From NCBI RefSeq assembly GCF_020966755.1, contig NZ_JAJKFT010000010.1, positions 1,202,710 through 1,266,709 on the forward strand: a stretch of DNA of 64,000 nucleotides. Reading direction: 5' to 3'. The notes under the pieces are model-generated. The model made no database searches and had not been told where the DNA came from. It was given only the letters and a program-made list of their open reading frames with translations. The stretch comes from Blastopirellula sediminis (GTDB lineage Bacteria > Planctomycetota > Planctomycetia > Pirellulales > Pirellulaceae). This document shows, one piece after another, positions 16,482-24,757 of the stretch (the first letter of the stretch is position 1; each line of letters opens with the position of its first letter). Both the position numbers and the translations under genes were made by a program.

Positions 16482-17111
16482 ATGACGCAAACGCCATCGT
16501 ATAAACCAGTTGCCGAATTGCTCGGAGCGCCGCCAGCGCCGCGCGGAGCCAAAGATCGCCTGATTTCGACGGCGATTGATCTTTTTTATCGCAATGGTTT
16601 TAACGCGATCGGCGTGGATCGAATCCTAAATGACTCGGGCGTCGGGAAGACGACCTTCTACAAATACTTTGAAGGGAAGGATGATTTGATCGTCGCGGCG
16701 GTCGAGCGTTTCGACCAATGGGCGACCGCGGCTTGGAGCACCGCCGTCCGGCGTCATGCCGGCGACGATCCCCGCGCGAAGATCATCGGTTACTTCGAAG
16801 TGCTCGATCAGTGGTTTCATGCGCCGGACTTTCAGGGCTGTCTCTTTTTGAACGTCGCTGCCGAGTATCCCAATCCCCGCGATCCGATTCATATTGCTGG
16901 CGCCGCTCATAAGCTGCGGTGTCGCGAAACGTTTCGCGATCTCGCCGAGGATGCTGGCGCCGAAAAGCCCGAGGAATTGGCCGATCAATTGGCGATCCTG
17001 CTGGAAGGGGCGATCGTCTTGCGGCAGGTCTGCGGCTGCGACGCCGCCGCCAAAACCGCGGCCGAGACGGTTGCGATGCTGCTGGAAATCAATCTGCCCG
17101 CCGCGACATAA
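16482..17111 (+). CDS. TetR/AcrR family transcriptional regulator
   Basis: A 209-residue regulator. The N-terminal DNA-binding domain spans about residues 22-70, with RLISTAIDLFYRNGFNAIGVDRI forming the first helices and SGVGKTTFYKYFEGKDDLI the recognition helix. The C-terminal ligand domain contains the helix QGCLFLNVAAEYPNP. The ATG at 16482 is chosen; an in-frame GTG at 16452 lies inside the palindromic array and is less likely. Divergent orientation from the OsmC gene suggests control of that gene and possibly self-regulation through the palindromes between them (inference). Confidence 0.9.
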   Translation: MTQTPSYKPVAELLGAPPAPRGAKDRLISTAIDLFYRNGFNAIGVDRILNDSGVGKTTFYKYFEGKDDLIVAAVERFDQWATAAWSTAVRRHAGDDPRAKIIGYFEVLDQWFHAPDFQGCLFLNVAAEYPNPRDPIHIAGAAHKLRCRETFRDLAEDAGAEKPEELADQLAILLEGAIVLRQVCGCDAAAKTAAETVAMLLEINLPAAT

Positions 17112-17248
17112 GTGGGGGCGCCCTCTTTTTTCTGACGGATCGGTGGTGATTCGATCGCCGCTTGCGCGTTAGGATGCCAGACGCGGCGTCGCTCGTCTGC
17201 CTGTAGCGACGTCGGTCCGTTTTTCACTTCAGCAGAAAGAGCAGAGCC

Positions 17249-17590
17249 ATGTCGCGTTACGAAGGGAAACCGTTCGTACGACTGATCGAATGTTACATCT
17301 TGTCGGCGATTGACGAATTGCCGGCGGTCTACGAGCAGAAGCTGGTCGAAATGGTCCCCGCCTTGAAGGAGACCTACAACATCGAAGGCACATGGCGCGA
17401 AGTCGTGGCGGAAGTAATGCAGTTTCCTGATTCGATTGACGAAGAGCTGCGCGGCATGTGGAATCACAACCAGGCGATCGCCGCTCAAAAGAATCAGATC
17501 CTCTCGGCCGAGGCGTTCGCCCAAGCGGTCGTCGACCAAAACTTTCCGTCCGAGCCGGAAGGGGAAGAAGACGAGGGCGAAGAAGAATAG
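17249..17590 (+). CDS. Conserved-looking acidic hypothetical protein
   Basis: A 113-residue soluble protein with no signal peptide. It is mostly helical by residue pattern (MSRYEGKPFVRLIECYILSAI at the start) and ends in a long acidic tail (EPEGEEDEGEEE). I recognise no domain. A purine-rich ribosome site precedes the ATG. The protease-like gene starts 33 bases after its stop, so both may be co-transcribed. Confidence 0.7.
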   Translation: MSRYEGKPFVRLIECYILSAIDELPAVYEQKLVEMVPALKETYNIEGTWREVVAEVMQFPDSIDEELRGMWNHNQAIAAQKNQILSAEAFAQAVVDQNFPSEPEGEEDEGEEE

Positions 17591-17623
17591 TTCCCACGAA
17601 TAATTCCAAGGAAGGATGCTTTG

Positions 17624-18379
17624 ATGTTCGTTCGTCTAACGGCGGTTGGGTTGTTGGCGATGGCGGGGATCTTCGGAAGCGGCGAATCGCTTTCCGCCGA
17701 AGAACGACCTGCACGTTGGGAGAGCGTGGTCGTCATCAAGTCGACCGTCGAGAAAGAGGGGAAGACTTCGGTCCGTTCGTCGACCGGCTTTTTCGTGAAG
17801 CAGGGAGAGCAGGTCTACCTGGCGACGGCGCGGCACTCGGCCGATGAAAGCAATCCCTCGTCAGAGATCCTATTCTCGCTCGGCGACAACAGCGTCAGCC
17901 TGAAGTTGGAGGAGCTGGGTCAATCTGTCGAGAACTCGTGGCTGACGAAGCCAAGTTACGACATCGCCATCTTACCGGTGTCGCACAAGTTGTTGGCCAA
18001 GGCGGCCTGCCTTGAACTGGACGATTGCCGGCGTCAACTGCCTCCGCCGAAAACGCAACTGGAGGTGGTCGGCTTTCCGTTGGCGCTCGGCCTGTTTGGC
18101 CCGGACCTGTCGCCGGTCGTGATGGAAGCGAAACTGGCGAGCGGCGAGATCAGCGATCCGTTTAAGAGTGACGGCCAGCGGATCGCCATCGCCATTCCCG
18201 CGATCGCGGAAGGAACCAGCGGAGCGCCGGTTTTCGCCCTCGAAGGAGAGAACGACTGGCGCGTGATTGGCGTCTTCATCGGCATTCTGGCTGACTCGAC
18301 AGGCGGAAAGCTCTCGAAGTTAGCGCCTGCTCACGCTTTGATCGACTTGATCGAAATCGACGCCGCGGCGTCTAAGTAA
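17624..18379 (+). CDS. Exported trypsin-like serine protease domain protein
   Basis: A 251-residue protein with a signal peptide of about 25 residues. The chymotrypsin-type catalytic triad can be read: H71 in LATARHSADE, D113 in PSYDIAILPV and S199 in EGTSGAPVF (the GxSGxP signature). Spacing and order agree with the trypsin_2 family, although the normal TAAH is ARHS here. No PDZ domain follows, so it is not HtrA-like. The ATG at 17624 has GGAAGGA about 7 bases upstream; a TTG three bases earlier is in frame. Probably acts in the periplasm; substrate unknown. Confidence 0.75.
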   Translation: MFVRLTAVGLLAMAGIFGSGESLSAEERPARWESVVVIKSTVEKEGKTSVRSSTGFFVKQGEQVYLATARHSADESNPSSEILFSLGDNSVSLKLEELGQSVENSWLTKPSYDIAILPVSHKLLAKAACLELDDCRRQLPPPKTQLEVVGFPLALGLFGPDLSPVVMEAKLASGEISDPFKSDGQRIAIAIPAIAEGTSGAPVFALEGENDWRVIGVFIGILADSTGGKLSKLAPAHALIDLIEIDAAASK

Positions 18380-18476
18380 TGGCCGATTTTGCTCGCATCG
18401 CGGTCACCGCTTGGATAGTATAACGCCTGCGTTTTCTGTTAAGAAACCTGTCTACAGCATTCCGCCGGCGGTCAGT

Positions 18477-18686
18477 ATGAGCGAAAAAAAAGAGATTAGT
18501 TCGACTGGCAAGATGATTCAGATGGTCGTGACGATTCTGGGAGTGGTCATTTCGCTCAGCGTGATGTTTGGAATGGGGATCGGCGGCGCCATTCCGGGCG
18601 CAGCGTTCGGCGCGGTTGGTGGAGTCGTCGGTTCGCTGCTAGGGGCGCTTGTCGCGTCGAACTTTCCGGCTGAGCCGCGGTCGTAG
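18477..18686 (+). CDS. Small glycine-zipper membrane protein
   Basis: A 69-residue protein with a charged N-terminus (MSEKKE) and two hydrophobic stretches. The second is rich in glycine with small-residue spacing (GMGIGGAIPGAAFGAVGGVVG), as in glycine-zipper helices. The in-frame start at 18411 is possible, but the upstream part lacks any ribosome site. It lies 6 bases before the next membrane protein gene. Function unknown. Confidence 0.6.
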   Translation: MSEKKEISSTGKMIQMVVTILGVVISLSVMFGMGIGGAIPGAAFGAVGGVVGSLLGALVASNFPAEPRS

Positions 18687-18692
18687 GCCGTA

Positions 18693-19043
18693 ATGCAATT
18701 CCGGCTAAGTACGCTGTTACTGATGATCTTCGCGATCGCCGTTGCAATGCAGATCGGGGTAATCTATTTGTTGGTGGCGATATACTTCGCCAGCTCCTTG
18801 GGGCCGCTCGTCTTTCGCAAGACTTGGCTGCGCGCGGTCGTTTCCTTCGCGCTGGCGACGCTCGCTTGCCTGGCGATATTCATTGCGGTTCGAATGACGG
18901 GCGGTAATGATCCTTACCCTACGCCCGAGTCGGGGCCCTATTGGGGCACGTCGCTGATAGCGAGTCTGGTCGCGGGAACCTTTGCGGCGATCGTTTGCGT
19001 TGGGATCGGGCAAGAGGATCGGCCGAAGAACAGGGGAGAATAG
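18693..19043 (+). CDS. Small membrane protein with LSTLL-type N-terminus
   Basis: A 116-residue protein with three predicted membrane helices (about residues 6-35, 45-67, 85-105). It opens MQFRLSTLLLMIFAIAVAM, a variant of the xFxLRTLL start seen in four other proteins of this window (19304, 19670, 25999, 26653). I know this start as frequent in planctomycete membrane proteins without function. It follows the glycine-zipper gene by 6 bases, so the two are probably co-transcribed. Confidence 0.7.
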   Translation: MQFRLSTLLLMIFAIAVAMQIGVIYLLVAIYFASSLGPLVFRKTWLRAVVSFALATLACLAIFIAVRMTGGNDPYPTPESGPYWGTSLIASLVAGTFAAIVCVGIGQEDRPKNRGE

Positions 19044-19101
19044 TCGCCGCGACGGTCAGTTTAGGAATGAGCAGGCTGGAAATCGCCAGCCATTCGTCAA
19101 A

Positions 19102-19305
19102 TTAGATGACCTCGCGGCGGCGGAGGGCATAATAGAGCGTGCTGCCGATCGCGAAACCGATCAGCAGCAAGATTGGTCCGTAGCCGCCGTAATCGTCGAG
19201 ATTCGGGAGCAGCCCAGCGCCCCAGGTTGTGACGAACAGTCGAAACGCTAAGGTCTCGACCATCAACGTCCCTAGTACGATCATCGCGTAGATTTCAGTT
19301 CGCAT
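19102..19305 (-). CDS. Possible small membrane protein, divergent and overlapping
   Basis: A 67-residue frame with two clear hydrophobic helices (IYAMIVLGTLMVETLAFRLF and YGPILLLIGFAIGSTLYYAL) joined by an Asp/Tyr/Gly turn, ending in RRREVI. Its start codon overlaps the ATG of the plus-strand gene at 19304 through the palindrome GCATGC. Nothing credible is encoded on the opposite strand of this gap, and the hydrophobic pattern is not what chance antisense frames give here. No clear ribosome site is visible. Function unknown. Confidence 0.45.
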   Translation of the reverse strand: MRTEIYAMIVLGTLMVETLAFRLFVTTWGAGLLPNLDDYGGYGPILLLIGFAIGSTLYYALRRREVI

Positions 19306-19657
19306 GCAATTTCACCTACGAACGTTGCTGATTGTGATCGCACTGATCGCCGTCGCCTTGGCGATCGGAAGGTTTATCGGTTTGAAGGGTTCGCTGGCGT
19401 TCATTTGCGTGAGTGGATTTGTCGTGCCGGCGCTCGTCGGGAATCTATGGATTCGGGCGGCTCTGGCGTTTGGCCTGACGGGCATCGCGATTTTTGCACT
19501 TCACGCTCTGCTGGCGGAGGACGGCGCTCGGTCATTGTCACAGATGCTCTACTCGCCGATACGGCTGACGTTGTTCGTTGGCGTCGGGGCGCTCTTATTT
19601 AGTTCGCGTTTGCGCTGGGGATATTGTCATCCCACTGGATTTTCGCGACCAAAATAG
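19304..19657 (+). CDS. LRTLL-type membrane protein
   Basis: A 117-residue protein with three or four membrane helices. It opens MQFHLRTLLIVIALIAVALA and contains FICVSGFVVPALVGNLWIRAALAFGLTGI, which is closely repeated in the next gene (VICLSGFVVPAFVANVWLRVGLAFGMTGL), so the two are tandem paralogs. Its TAG stop forms part of the ribosome-site-like AGGGGAG of the next gene. Function unknown. Confidence 0.7.
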   Translation: MQFHLRTLLIVIALIAVALAIGRFIGLKGSLAFICVSGFVVPALVGNLWIRAALAFGLTGIAIFALHALLAEDGARSLSQMLYSPIRLTLFVGVGALLFSSRLRWGYCHPTGFSRPK

Positions 19658-19662
19658 GGGAG
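19656..19662 (+). promoter_or_regulatory. Ribosome binding site preceding an apparent ATC start
   Basis: AGGGGAG overlaps the stop codon of the preceding gene and lies 7 bases before ATC at 19670. That ATC aligns with the start codon of the tandem paralog at 19304. No ATG, GTG or TTG occurs at this point in frame. Confidence 0.55.
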
Positions 19663-19669
19663 ATTCGTC

Positions 19670-20065
19670 ATCCGATTTCGCCTACAAACGCTCTGTATGG
19701 TAATTGCTGGTCTTGCCGTCCTGCTTGGGATTGGCAAAGAGATCGGGTGGCTTCCGGTGATATTTGTCATCTGCTTGAGCGGATTTGTCGTTCCGGCATT
19801 CGTAGCGAACGTCTGGCTTCGAGTTGGGCTCGCCTTTGGGATGACCGGGTTGCTTCTGGGGATTGTGAATGGAATCTTGGTCCTGGAGCAGTCGTCCCCA
19901 GGGGATCCGATTCTGTACCTGACGCTGATCGCGCCATTGCGTCTTCTGTCGGAAGTTAGCGCTGCCGCAATTGTCGTCAGTTCGTTGTTGCGGTGGGGTT
20001 GTCGACAGTACCTCGAATATCGATCGGTACTGGAACTTTCCGAGTCTGATCCGCCGGAGGAGTAA
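19670..20065 (+). CDS. LRTLL-type membrane protein with apparent ATC start
   Basis: A membrane protein of about 131 residues, paralog of the gene just upstream (shared SGFVVPAFVANVWLRVGLAFGMTG). Homology in the first residues (RFRLQTLCMVIAGL compared with QFHLRTLLIVIALI) begins before the first ATG at 19697. The only position matching the paralog start is ATC at 19670, which sits 7 bases after AGGGGAG. ATC is a rare but known weak initiation codon; the alternatives are a start at 19697 with loss of the N-terminal signature, or a recent start-codon mutation. The frame upstream is closed by the TAG of the previous gene. A DinB-like gene follows after one base. Confidence 0.6.
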   Translation: MRFRLQTLCMVIAGLAVLLGIGKEIGWLPVIFVICLSGFVVPAFVANVWLRVGLAFGMTGLLLGIVNGILVLEQSSPGDPILYLTLIAPLRLLSEVSAAAIVVSSLLRWGCRQYLEYRSVLELSESDPPEE

Positions 20066-20066
20066 G

Positions 20067-20591
20067 ATGCCGATGCTGAAAACGATGAAGTCGCTCTTGA
20101 TCGGCCAATACGAGGCTTCGCTCTGGATGCTGCACCGCTGTATCGAGCAATGTCCGGACGAAGGCTGGAACCAGCCGGTAGCGAATCTCCAGTTTTGTCA
20201 GGCGGCGTTTCATGCACTGTTCTTTACCGATTACTACCTTTGCGCGGCGCCAGCAGAGCTGCGCGAGCAGTTGTTTCACCAGCAGCATGCAGACGACTTT
20301 CGCGATTACGAGGAGCTGGAGCCGCGTATACAGCGACTGACTTATGAGCGCGCATTTTTGCGCCGCTATCTCGACCATTGTCGCGCGAAGGCGAATGGCG
20401 TAATCAATCAAGAATCGGCGGAGATTCTTTTCGCGCCATGTGCGTTTCCGCCGAAGACATTCTCACGTGCGGAACTACATGTCTACAACATTCGACATAT
20501 TCAGCATCATGCGGCACAATTAAGCTTGCGTCTAAGGTTATCTTTCGACGATGATATAGCTTGGTTAGGAACAGGCTGGAAAGAGGCGTGA
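20067..20591 (+). CDS. DinB-like protein
   Basis: A 174-residue four-helix-bundle protein. The metal-site pattern is visible as AAFHALFFTDYYL near residue 48 and YNIRHIQHHAAQLSLRL near residue 148. GGAGGAG lies just before the ATG and overlaps the end of the membrane protein gene, so translation is probably coupled. No signal peptide. Function within the superfamily is not deducible; damage-inducible thiol transferases are the characterised relatives. Confidence 0.85.
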   Translation: MPMLKTMKSLLIGQYEASLWMLHRCIEQCPDEGWNQPVANLQFCQAAFHALFFTDYYLCAAPAELREQLFHQQHADDFRDYEELEPRIQRLTYERAFLRRYLDHCRAKANGVINQESAEILFAPCAFPPKTFSRAELHVYNIRHIQHHAAQLSLRLRLSFDDDIAWLGTGWKEA

Positions 20592-20622
20592 TCGTGAAAG
20601 CTTCCCTTTAACGGAGGTGCCC

Positions 20623-21141
20623 ATGAGATTCCGCTTCACGAGTAGTGATCTGTTTCGTGCGATTGCTATTATTTCTATTCTAATTACCGTTTGCTTTCTC
20701 TCTAATTCTAATCGCGAAGAAGAAGTTCCTGCCAACGACGTCGCTCGCCTATTTCAAGGGGACGGCGCGATTGATCTCTCGCACATCGAAGCGTTTGGTC
20801 AACACCGCCATCTTGAATGCCATGATCCTCTGGTAATTCAATATCTTGAACGTTGCCTTGCGGCGTCGACCCCTGGCGGCTATTCGTTGCCGACGACGGA
20901 AGAAGAGATTCGTACTCATAGCGGTTACTATTCGTACTACGTCACGTTTGGTCTGAGTAACGGACGAGAATGCACGATGTTTTGCAAAGTTTCCAACCGC
21001 GATCTCTGCTTGTTGGTGCCCGAGCACGCGCCAGCCGGAGAAGTCGGTTCGCCGAATCATCGCGCCCCGTTTCCGCAGCCGATGCCGGAGAAGTTGACCG
21101 AGTTATTGGCGGTGCTGACGACGGAAGGGTTTCCTGAATAA
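20623..21141 (+). CDS. Membrane-anchored hypothetical protein
   Basis: A 172-residue protein with one N-terminal membrane helix (LFRAIAIISILITVCFL, about residues 10-26) and an extracytoplasmic domain of about 140 residues without recognised family. A site ACGGAGG precedes the ATG at 20623; GTG at 20617 lies inside it and is excluded. The first 100 bases are markedly AT-rich compared with the neighbours, with codons such as ATT, TCT and AAT in runs, which may indicate foreign origin. Confidence 0.65.
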   Translation: MRFRFTSSDLFRAIAIISILITVCFLSNSNREEEVPANDVARLFQGDGAIDLSHIEAFGQHRHLECHDPLVIQYLERCLAASTPGGYSLPTTEEEIRTHSGYYSYYVTFGLSNGRECTMFCKVSNRDLCLLVPEHAPAGEVGSPNHRAPFPQPMPEKLTELLAVLTTEGFPE

Positions 21142-21191
21142 CCCGATAACACCAGGGTAAACTGGACCATGTAAGGTTCGGGCACGTCGGC

Positions 21192-21226
21192 GCTACGGCG
21201 CGATTTTGCAAAACTCGCGCCGTAGC
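21192..21226. repeat. Perfect 12-bp hairpin
   Basis: GCTACGGCGCGA (21192-21203) is repeated inverted at 21215-21226 with an 11-base loop. It lies between two same-strand genes and ends 11 bases before the next ATG. Without a T-tract on the plus strand it looks like a REP-type hairpin more than a terminator. Confidence 0.7.
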
Positions 21227-21237
21227 GGAAGGAAGCG

Positions 21238-21828
21238 ATGTTCGAAGCTGACGAGGAATCCTCGCCCAAATCAACGCCAATCGCGCGCGGCCTGGCGCCG
21301 ATCGCGATTGGAGTTTTTCTTGGCGCCTCGGGTTATTTAACGATGGGGCGCGGACTGTCGTCGATCGTTACGGTTGGCGATCCGTTAGCGGCCGATGCGA
21401 CGTTTCGAACTTCGGGCACGACCTACGTCATTATTCTAGGAGTCGCCGTCGCGATCATCGCCGCCGGTCTGCTGATGGCGCTCGAAGAGTTCTGGGCGCG
21501 GATGGTAATCGGCTTTGGCGCCGGGCTGCTTGTCGCCGGCGTATGGTGGAGCGCTTCGCAGCAGATCGTCTTGCGTCCAGATGGATTCTCGGTACGCGGC
21601 GCTCTACTAGTAACCGGCGCGGACTATCATTTCGAGCGTGGCGAGGAGATTCTATTGGAGGTAGAACCTCGTCCTGGTTCGCGACATGGCGATCGTCATT
21701 CGGTACATCTACATCGAGCGGATGGTACCGAGATGGAACTATGTCATGATACGCAATTCGAACCCGTCTGGTATTTTGCGGCGCCACATCTCATTCGAAC
21801 AAGTCGCCGCGGGATGCTTGCGCCGTAA
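21238..21828 (+). CDS. Membrane hypothetical protein
   Basis: A 196-residue protein with three predicted membrane helices (about residues 20-35, 63-82 and 88-105) followed by a soluble C-terminal domain of about 85 residues rich in beta character (IVLRPDGFSVRGALLVTG...). GGAAGGA precedes the ATG. No domain recognised. It converges with the lipoprotein gene, whose stop lies 7 bases away. Confidence 0.65.
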   Translation: MFEADEESSPKSTPIARGLAPIAIGVFLGASGYLTMGRGLSSIVTVGDPLAADATFRTSGTTYVIILGVAVAIIAAGLLMALEEFWARMVIGFGAGLLVAGVWWSASQQIVLRPDGFSVRGALLVTGADYHFERGEEILLEVEPRPGSRHGDRHSVHLHRADGTEMELCHDTQFEPVWYFAAPHLIRTSRRGMLAP

Positions 21829-21834
21829 CGCCGA

Positions 21835-22233
21835 CTATTTTGTTTTCTTCGGCACGTCGAAATCGACGACGGTCGACTTGGTCGGCAACTCGGTCGTCGT
21901 TTCGTACGTGGGGAAGAGGGGACGGCCGTCGGAGTTGTCGCCATGGGCGACGCCGTCATAACCTTCGATCCGTACGATGTGAGGACCGCCGACGACGCCG
22001 AGCGCTTCGCTGGTGTCGTACTTGCCGCCGCGAATAATCGCCATACTGCCGGGACCGCTGTTGCCGGCCGACGTGTCAGGCTCAAAGTAAATGGAACCGT
22101 TCGGTACCGGTTGCCCGGCGTAGGTCACGGCGCCATGAATGTGAATCGTCGACGTCGATGGGCCGCAACCAAGCGATAACGGAGCGGCCATCAGCGCCGC
22201 GACGACGCTGAGTCGCGTGATGGAGGCGTTCAC
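21835..22233 (-). CDS. Lipoprotein with transthyretin-like beta domain, paired with DUF1559
   Basis: A 132-residue exported lipoprotein with a lipobox at LSLGC (cysteine near residue 23). The mature part opens IHIHGAVTYAGQPVPNGSIYFEP, the beta-sandwich start of carboxypeptidase-regulatory/transthyretin-like domains very common in Planctomycetes, and ends in DFDVPKKTK. It starts with GTG. It lies 45 bases after the DUF1559 gene on the same strand and shares clear similarity with the lipoprotein at 34459-34905, including VTY.GQPVP, LGV.GG...R.(E/Q)G.DG and a basic tail. Confidence 0.85.
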   Translation of the reverse strand: MNASITRLSVVAALMAAPLSLGCGPSTSTIHIHGAVTYAGQPVPNGSIYFEPDTSAGNSGPGSMAIIRGGKYDTSEALGVVGGPHIVRIEGYDGVAHGDNSDGRPLFPTYETTTELPTKSTVVDFDVPKKTK

Positions 22234-22278
22234 AGGATGGCTCTTGAAACGAAGGTAGAGGACAGGAAGAGAAGGGGC

Positions 22279-23232
22279 TTAGAGGTTGAAACCTCCGGTC
22301 GGCAAACCGTCGTCGACCTTGCCCAGCGCACGATAGGTCGCCAGGTCGATCGTCTCCGGTACGAAGTGAACCGAGCCGTCTCCCAGCAGGAAGAAGCAGC
22401 CGCCGGGATGATAACTGCCGAACAGTTTCGTCATGATGTTCAACGTGTCGTACTTCAGGCCGACGTTGGGGTTCGAGTTAATCTGATCGCGTGCCGCGGC
22501 CAGGATGTAGGGTGAACCGTACGCGTCGGTCTTCGAGCCGGTCGCCCAGCTGATGTAAATCCCGTCCGAGCGGCCGGTCGGCGTCAGGCAATACTTGGTT
22601 TCGCCCACCATGAAGGTGTTCGATGAACCGTCGAGCATGTCGCGGAAGTTGGTCTTTGAGTTGAAGTACAAGATGCCGTTGCGATAGAAGACGCGGTTGC
22701 CTGATTGCGTCGAGCAGCTTTCATCCGCTTGGGGACCGCCCCCTTGGACGCCGTAGTAGCTGGTGTTCGGCCAGTCGTCGCGGCTGCCGGGATCGGACGG
22801 GCATTGATAGGCCGGGTTGGCCAGCTTGAACTGGTTGTTGTTGGCGGTCACGCCGGGGACGTTGGATGACGCGGTGAAAGCGCCATTCAGGTCGAACAGC
22901 TCGTAGCGGTTGGTCTGCTCCAAAAATGGCAGGATCGCGACGGTCCATGGTTCGCGGGCATCGGAGTTGGCGCCGGTGGAGCTGCACCAGTTCGAGTTGG
23001 CGTAGTTTGGCGTGTTTCTGTTCTTCACGCCGGCCGGGAAGTGGCCGTAGGTGTCATGGTGATTGTGGAGCGCCAGACCGATTTGCTTCAGATGGTTGGA
23101 GCAATCCATCCGTCGAGCCGCTTCCCGCGCTTGTTGCACGGCCGGCAGGAGGAGGGCAATTAGCACTCCGATGATGGCGATTACCACCAACAACTCGACG
23201 AGCGTGAACGCTCTCCGATTTCGAAAAGACAT
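22279..23232 (-). CDS. DUF1559 prepilin-type N-terminal methylation protein
   Basis: A 317-residue protein with the short basic leader MSFRNRRAF then [20 protein letters not shown] and [20 protein letters not shown]. The C-terminal half shows the usual repeated segments [19 protein letters not shown] and [20 protein letters not shown]. Presumed to be processed by a prepilin peptidase and to act in the envelope as a pseudopilin-like protein; no defined role. The frame extends upstream, but the ATG at 23232 follows a GGGGA site and matches the leader length of the other two copies. It is followed by its lipoprotein gene. Confidence 0.93.
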   Translation of the reverse strand: MSFRNRRAFTLVELLVVIAIIGVLIALLLPAVQQAREAARRMDCSNHLKQIGLALHNHHDTYGHFPAGVKNRNTPNYANSNWCSSTGANSDAREPWTVAILPFLEQTNRYELFDLNGAFTASSNVPGVTANNNQFKLANPAYQCPSDPGSRDDWPNTSYYGVQGGGPQADESCSTQSGNRVFYRNGILYFNSKTNFRDMLDGSSNTFMVGETKYCLTPTGRSDGIYISWATGSKTDAYGSPYILAAARDQINSNPNVGLKYDTLNIMTKLFGSYHPGGCFFLLGDGSVHFVPETIDLATYRALGKVDDGLPTGGFNL

Positions 23233-23575
23233 GAGCCGTCCCCAGGAAGAAGAAAAGTGATTCGATGAGTTAGGGATTACTTGCGAATTTTCAGGGAAAA
23301 AATGCGACAAAGCAAGCACAAAACGGAAAGAAATCATCGTAAAGGCGCGAACTGCAACTTCAAACAAATGTCAAAAGGCGTTACTTCTCCCTACTACGGC
23401 TTGCCGTACTCCCGCCCGCCGCAATGCCAAGTGAAAAATAAGGTCCCTTATGCTGGAATTCGTCCGATGCCCCCCAGATCGGACTGCGCTTCGACTTGCC
23501 TAAGCGAATGGCGCGGCGTAGACTTTCCGCGCATTTGGCTAACTATTGACACTGCTAGCAGTTAGAATCACCAGA
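23233..23575. other. Intergenic region between divergent DUF1559 and dGTPase genes
   Basis: A gap of 343 bases without a credible gene. TTGACA at 23546-23551 resembles a -35 box, but no -10 box sits at normal distance before the proposed dGTPase start. Otherwise nothing recognised. Confidence 0.5.
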
Positions 23576-24757
23576 GTGATCCACAAAACCACCGACCCGT
23601 CACCGGCGGGTACCGCTTCGATTCAGGATGACCCTTTGTCGATTTACGGCGGACCAAACTATCACGAGCGCGAAGCGATCTTGCTCGCACCCTATGCGAT
23701 GTTCAGCGCGAACACGCGCGGACGGGACGTCTTTGAGGCGGATCAGCCTTATCGCAGCCCGTTTCAGCGCGATCGGGATCGGGTAGTGCATAGCAGCGCC
23801 TATCGCCGTTTGAGCGACAAGACGCAAGTTTTTTCCGGCGTCAGCGACTATCACCGGACGCGGCTCACCCACACGATCGAAGTCGCGTCGGTAGCGCGCA
23901 CGATGGGGCGGGTCTTCCGCTTGAACGAAGACCTGGTCGAAGCGCTGGCGCACCTGCACGACATTGGCCATCCGCCCTATGGACATTCCGGCGAAGATGT
24001 TCTGGCCGAGTGCATGTCGGCGGTCGGAGGCTTCTCGCACAATCAGTTCGGCCTGGTTCTGGTCGATCAGCTGGAGACGCGATCTCCCGCTTATGACGGA
24101 TTGAACCTGACGCAAGAGGTGCTGGATAGCCAGCGCACGCGGATCGATAAAAGTGGCGGCGCGCCGAAATCTCCTCTCTTGGAGGCCCAAATCGTCGACG
24201 CGGCCGACAGCGTCACGTACGATGCGCATGACGTTGACGACGCCGTCAAAGTGGGGCTGGTGCGGATGGAGCAGGTCCTCGAGCTGCCGCTGGTCCGCCG
24301 CTGTTACGAGAAGGCCTGTCAGCGCTACGGGCGAGTCGAGGGGAGCGTGCTGCGAAAGATGGTCGTGCACGAACTGATCGATTTGCAGGTCCGTAACGTC
24401 ATTGAGAACATCGGCGCGCAACTAGCGGCCAGCCAGCCGCAGAGTTCGGCCGAGGTTCAATCGCGGCCTCCCCTGGTCACGATGAGCGAAGAGCTGTTGG
24501 CCGAGAAACGGGAGTTGGAAAAATTCCTCTATTACGAAGTCTATCGGCATCCCGCAATCGTCCAGTTTCGTGAGCGAGTGCAGCACCAGCTGACGACCAT
24601 GTACCGCGGCTATCTACGGCATCCCGAGTGGCTGCCGGCGAAGATCGCCGGACGCATCGATCAGTGGGGCCGAGAGCGCGCGGCCGGGTACTACCTCGCG
24701 ACGATGACGGATACTTACTGTACAAACGAATTTAAGAAACGATTCGGTGAGAGCTGA
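23576..24757 (+). CDS. dGTPase-like deoxynucleotide triphosphohydrolase (HD domain)
   Basis: HD-superfamily hydrolase that cleaves dNTPs to nucleoside and triphosphate. The metal residues are H99 (RLTHTIEV), H128-D129 (LHDIGHPPYGH) and D211 (VDAADSVTYDAHDVDD), and the N-terminal SAYRRLSDKTQVF is characteristic of the family. The GTG at 23576 gives 393 residues; the start is uncertain, because no strong ribosome site is visible and a TTG at 23546 and an ATG at 23699 are also in frame. No signal peptide. Substrate preference among dNTPs is unknown. It stands alone upstream of the PIN-TRAM gene, 133 bases away. Confidence 0.92.
   Translation: MIHKTTDPSPAGTASIQDDPLSIYGGPNYHEREAILLAPYAMFSANTRGRDVFEADQPYRSPFQRDRDRVVHSSAYRRLSDKTQVFSGVSDYHRTRLTHTIEVASVARTMGRVFRLNEDLVEALAHLHDIGHPPYGHSGEDVLAECMSAVGGFSHNQFGLVLVDQLETRSPAYDGLNLTQEVLDSQRTRIDKSGGAPKSPLLEAQIVDAADSVTYDAHDVDDAVKVGLVRMEQVLELPLVRRCYEKACQRYGRVEGSVLRKMVVHELIDLQVRNVIENIGAQLAASQPQSSAEVQSRPPLVTMSEELLAEKRELEKFLYYEVYRHPAIVQFRERVQHQLTTMYRGYLRHPEWLPAKIAGRIDQWGRERAAGYYLATMTDTYCTNEFKKRFGES

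Noticed and set aside
23546..23575. TTGACA as promoter or TTG start for dGTPase
   Set aside because: No -10 element at suitable spacing; the TTG start would add ten residues without family support.
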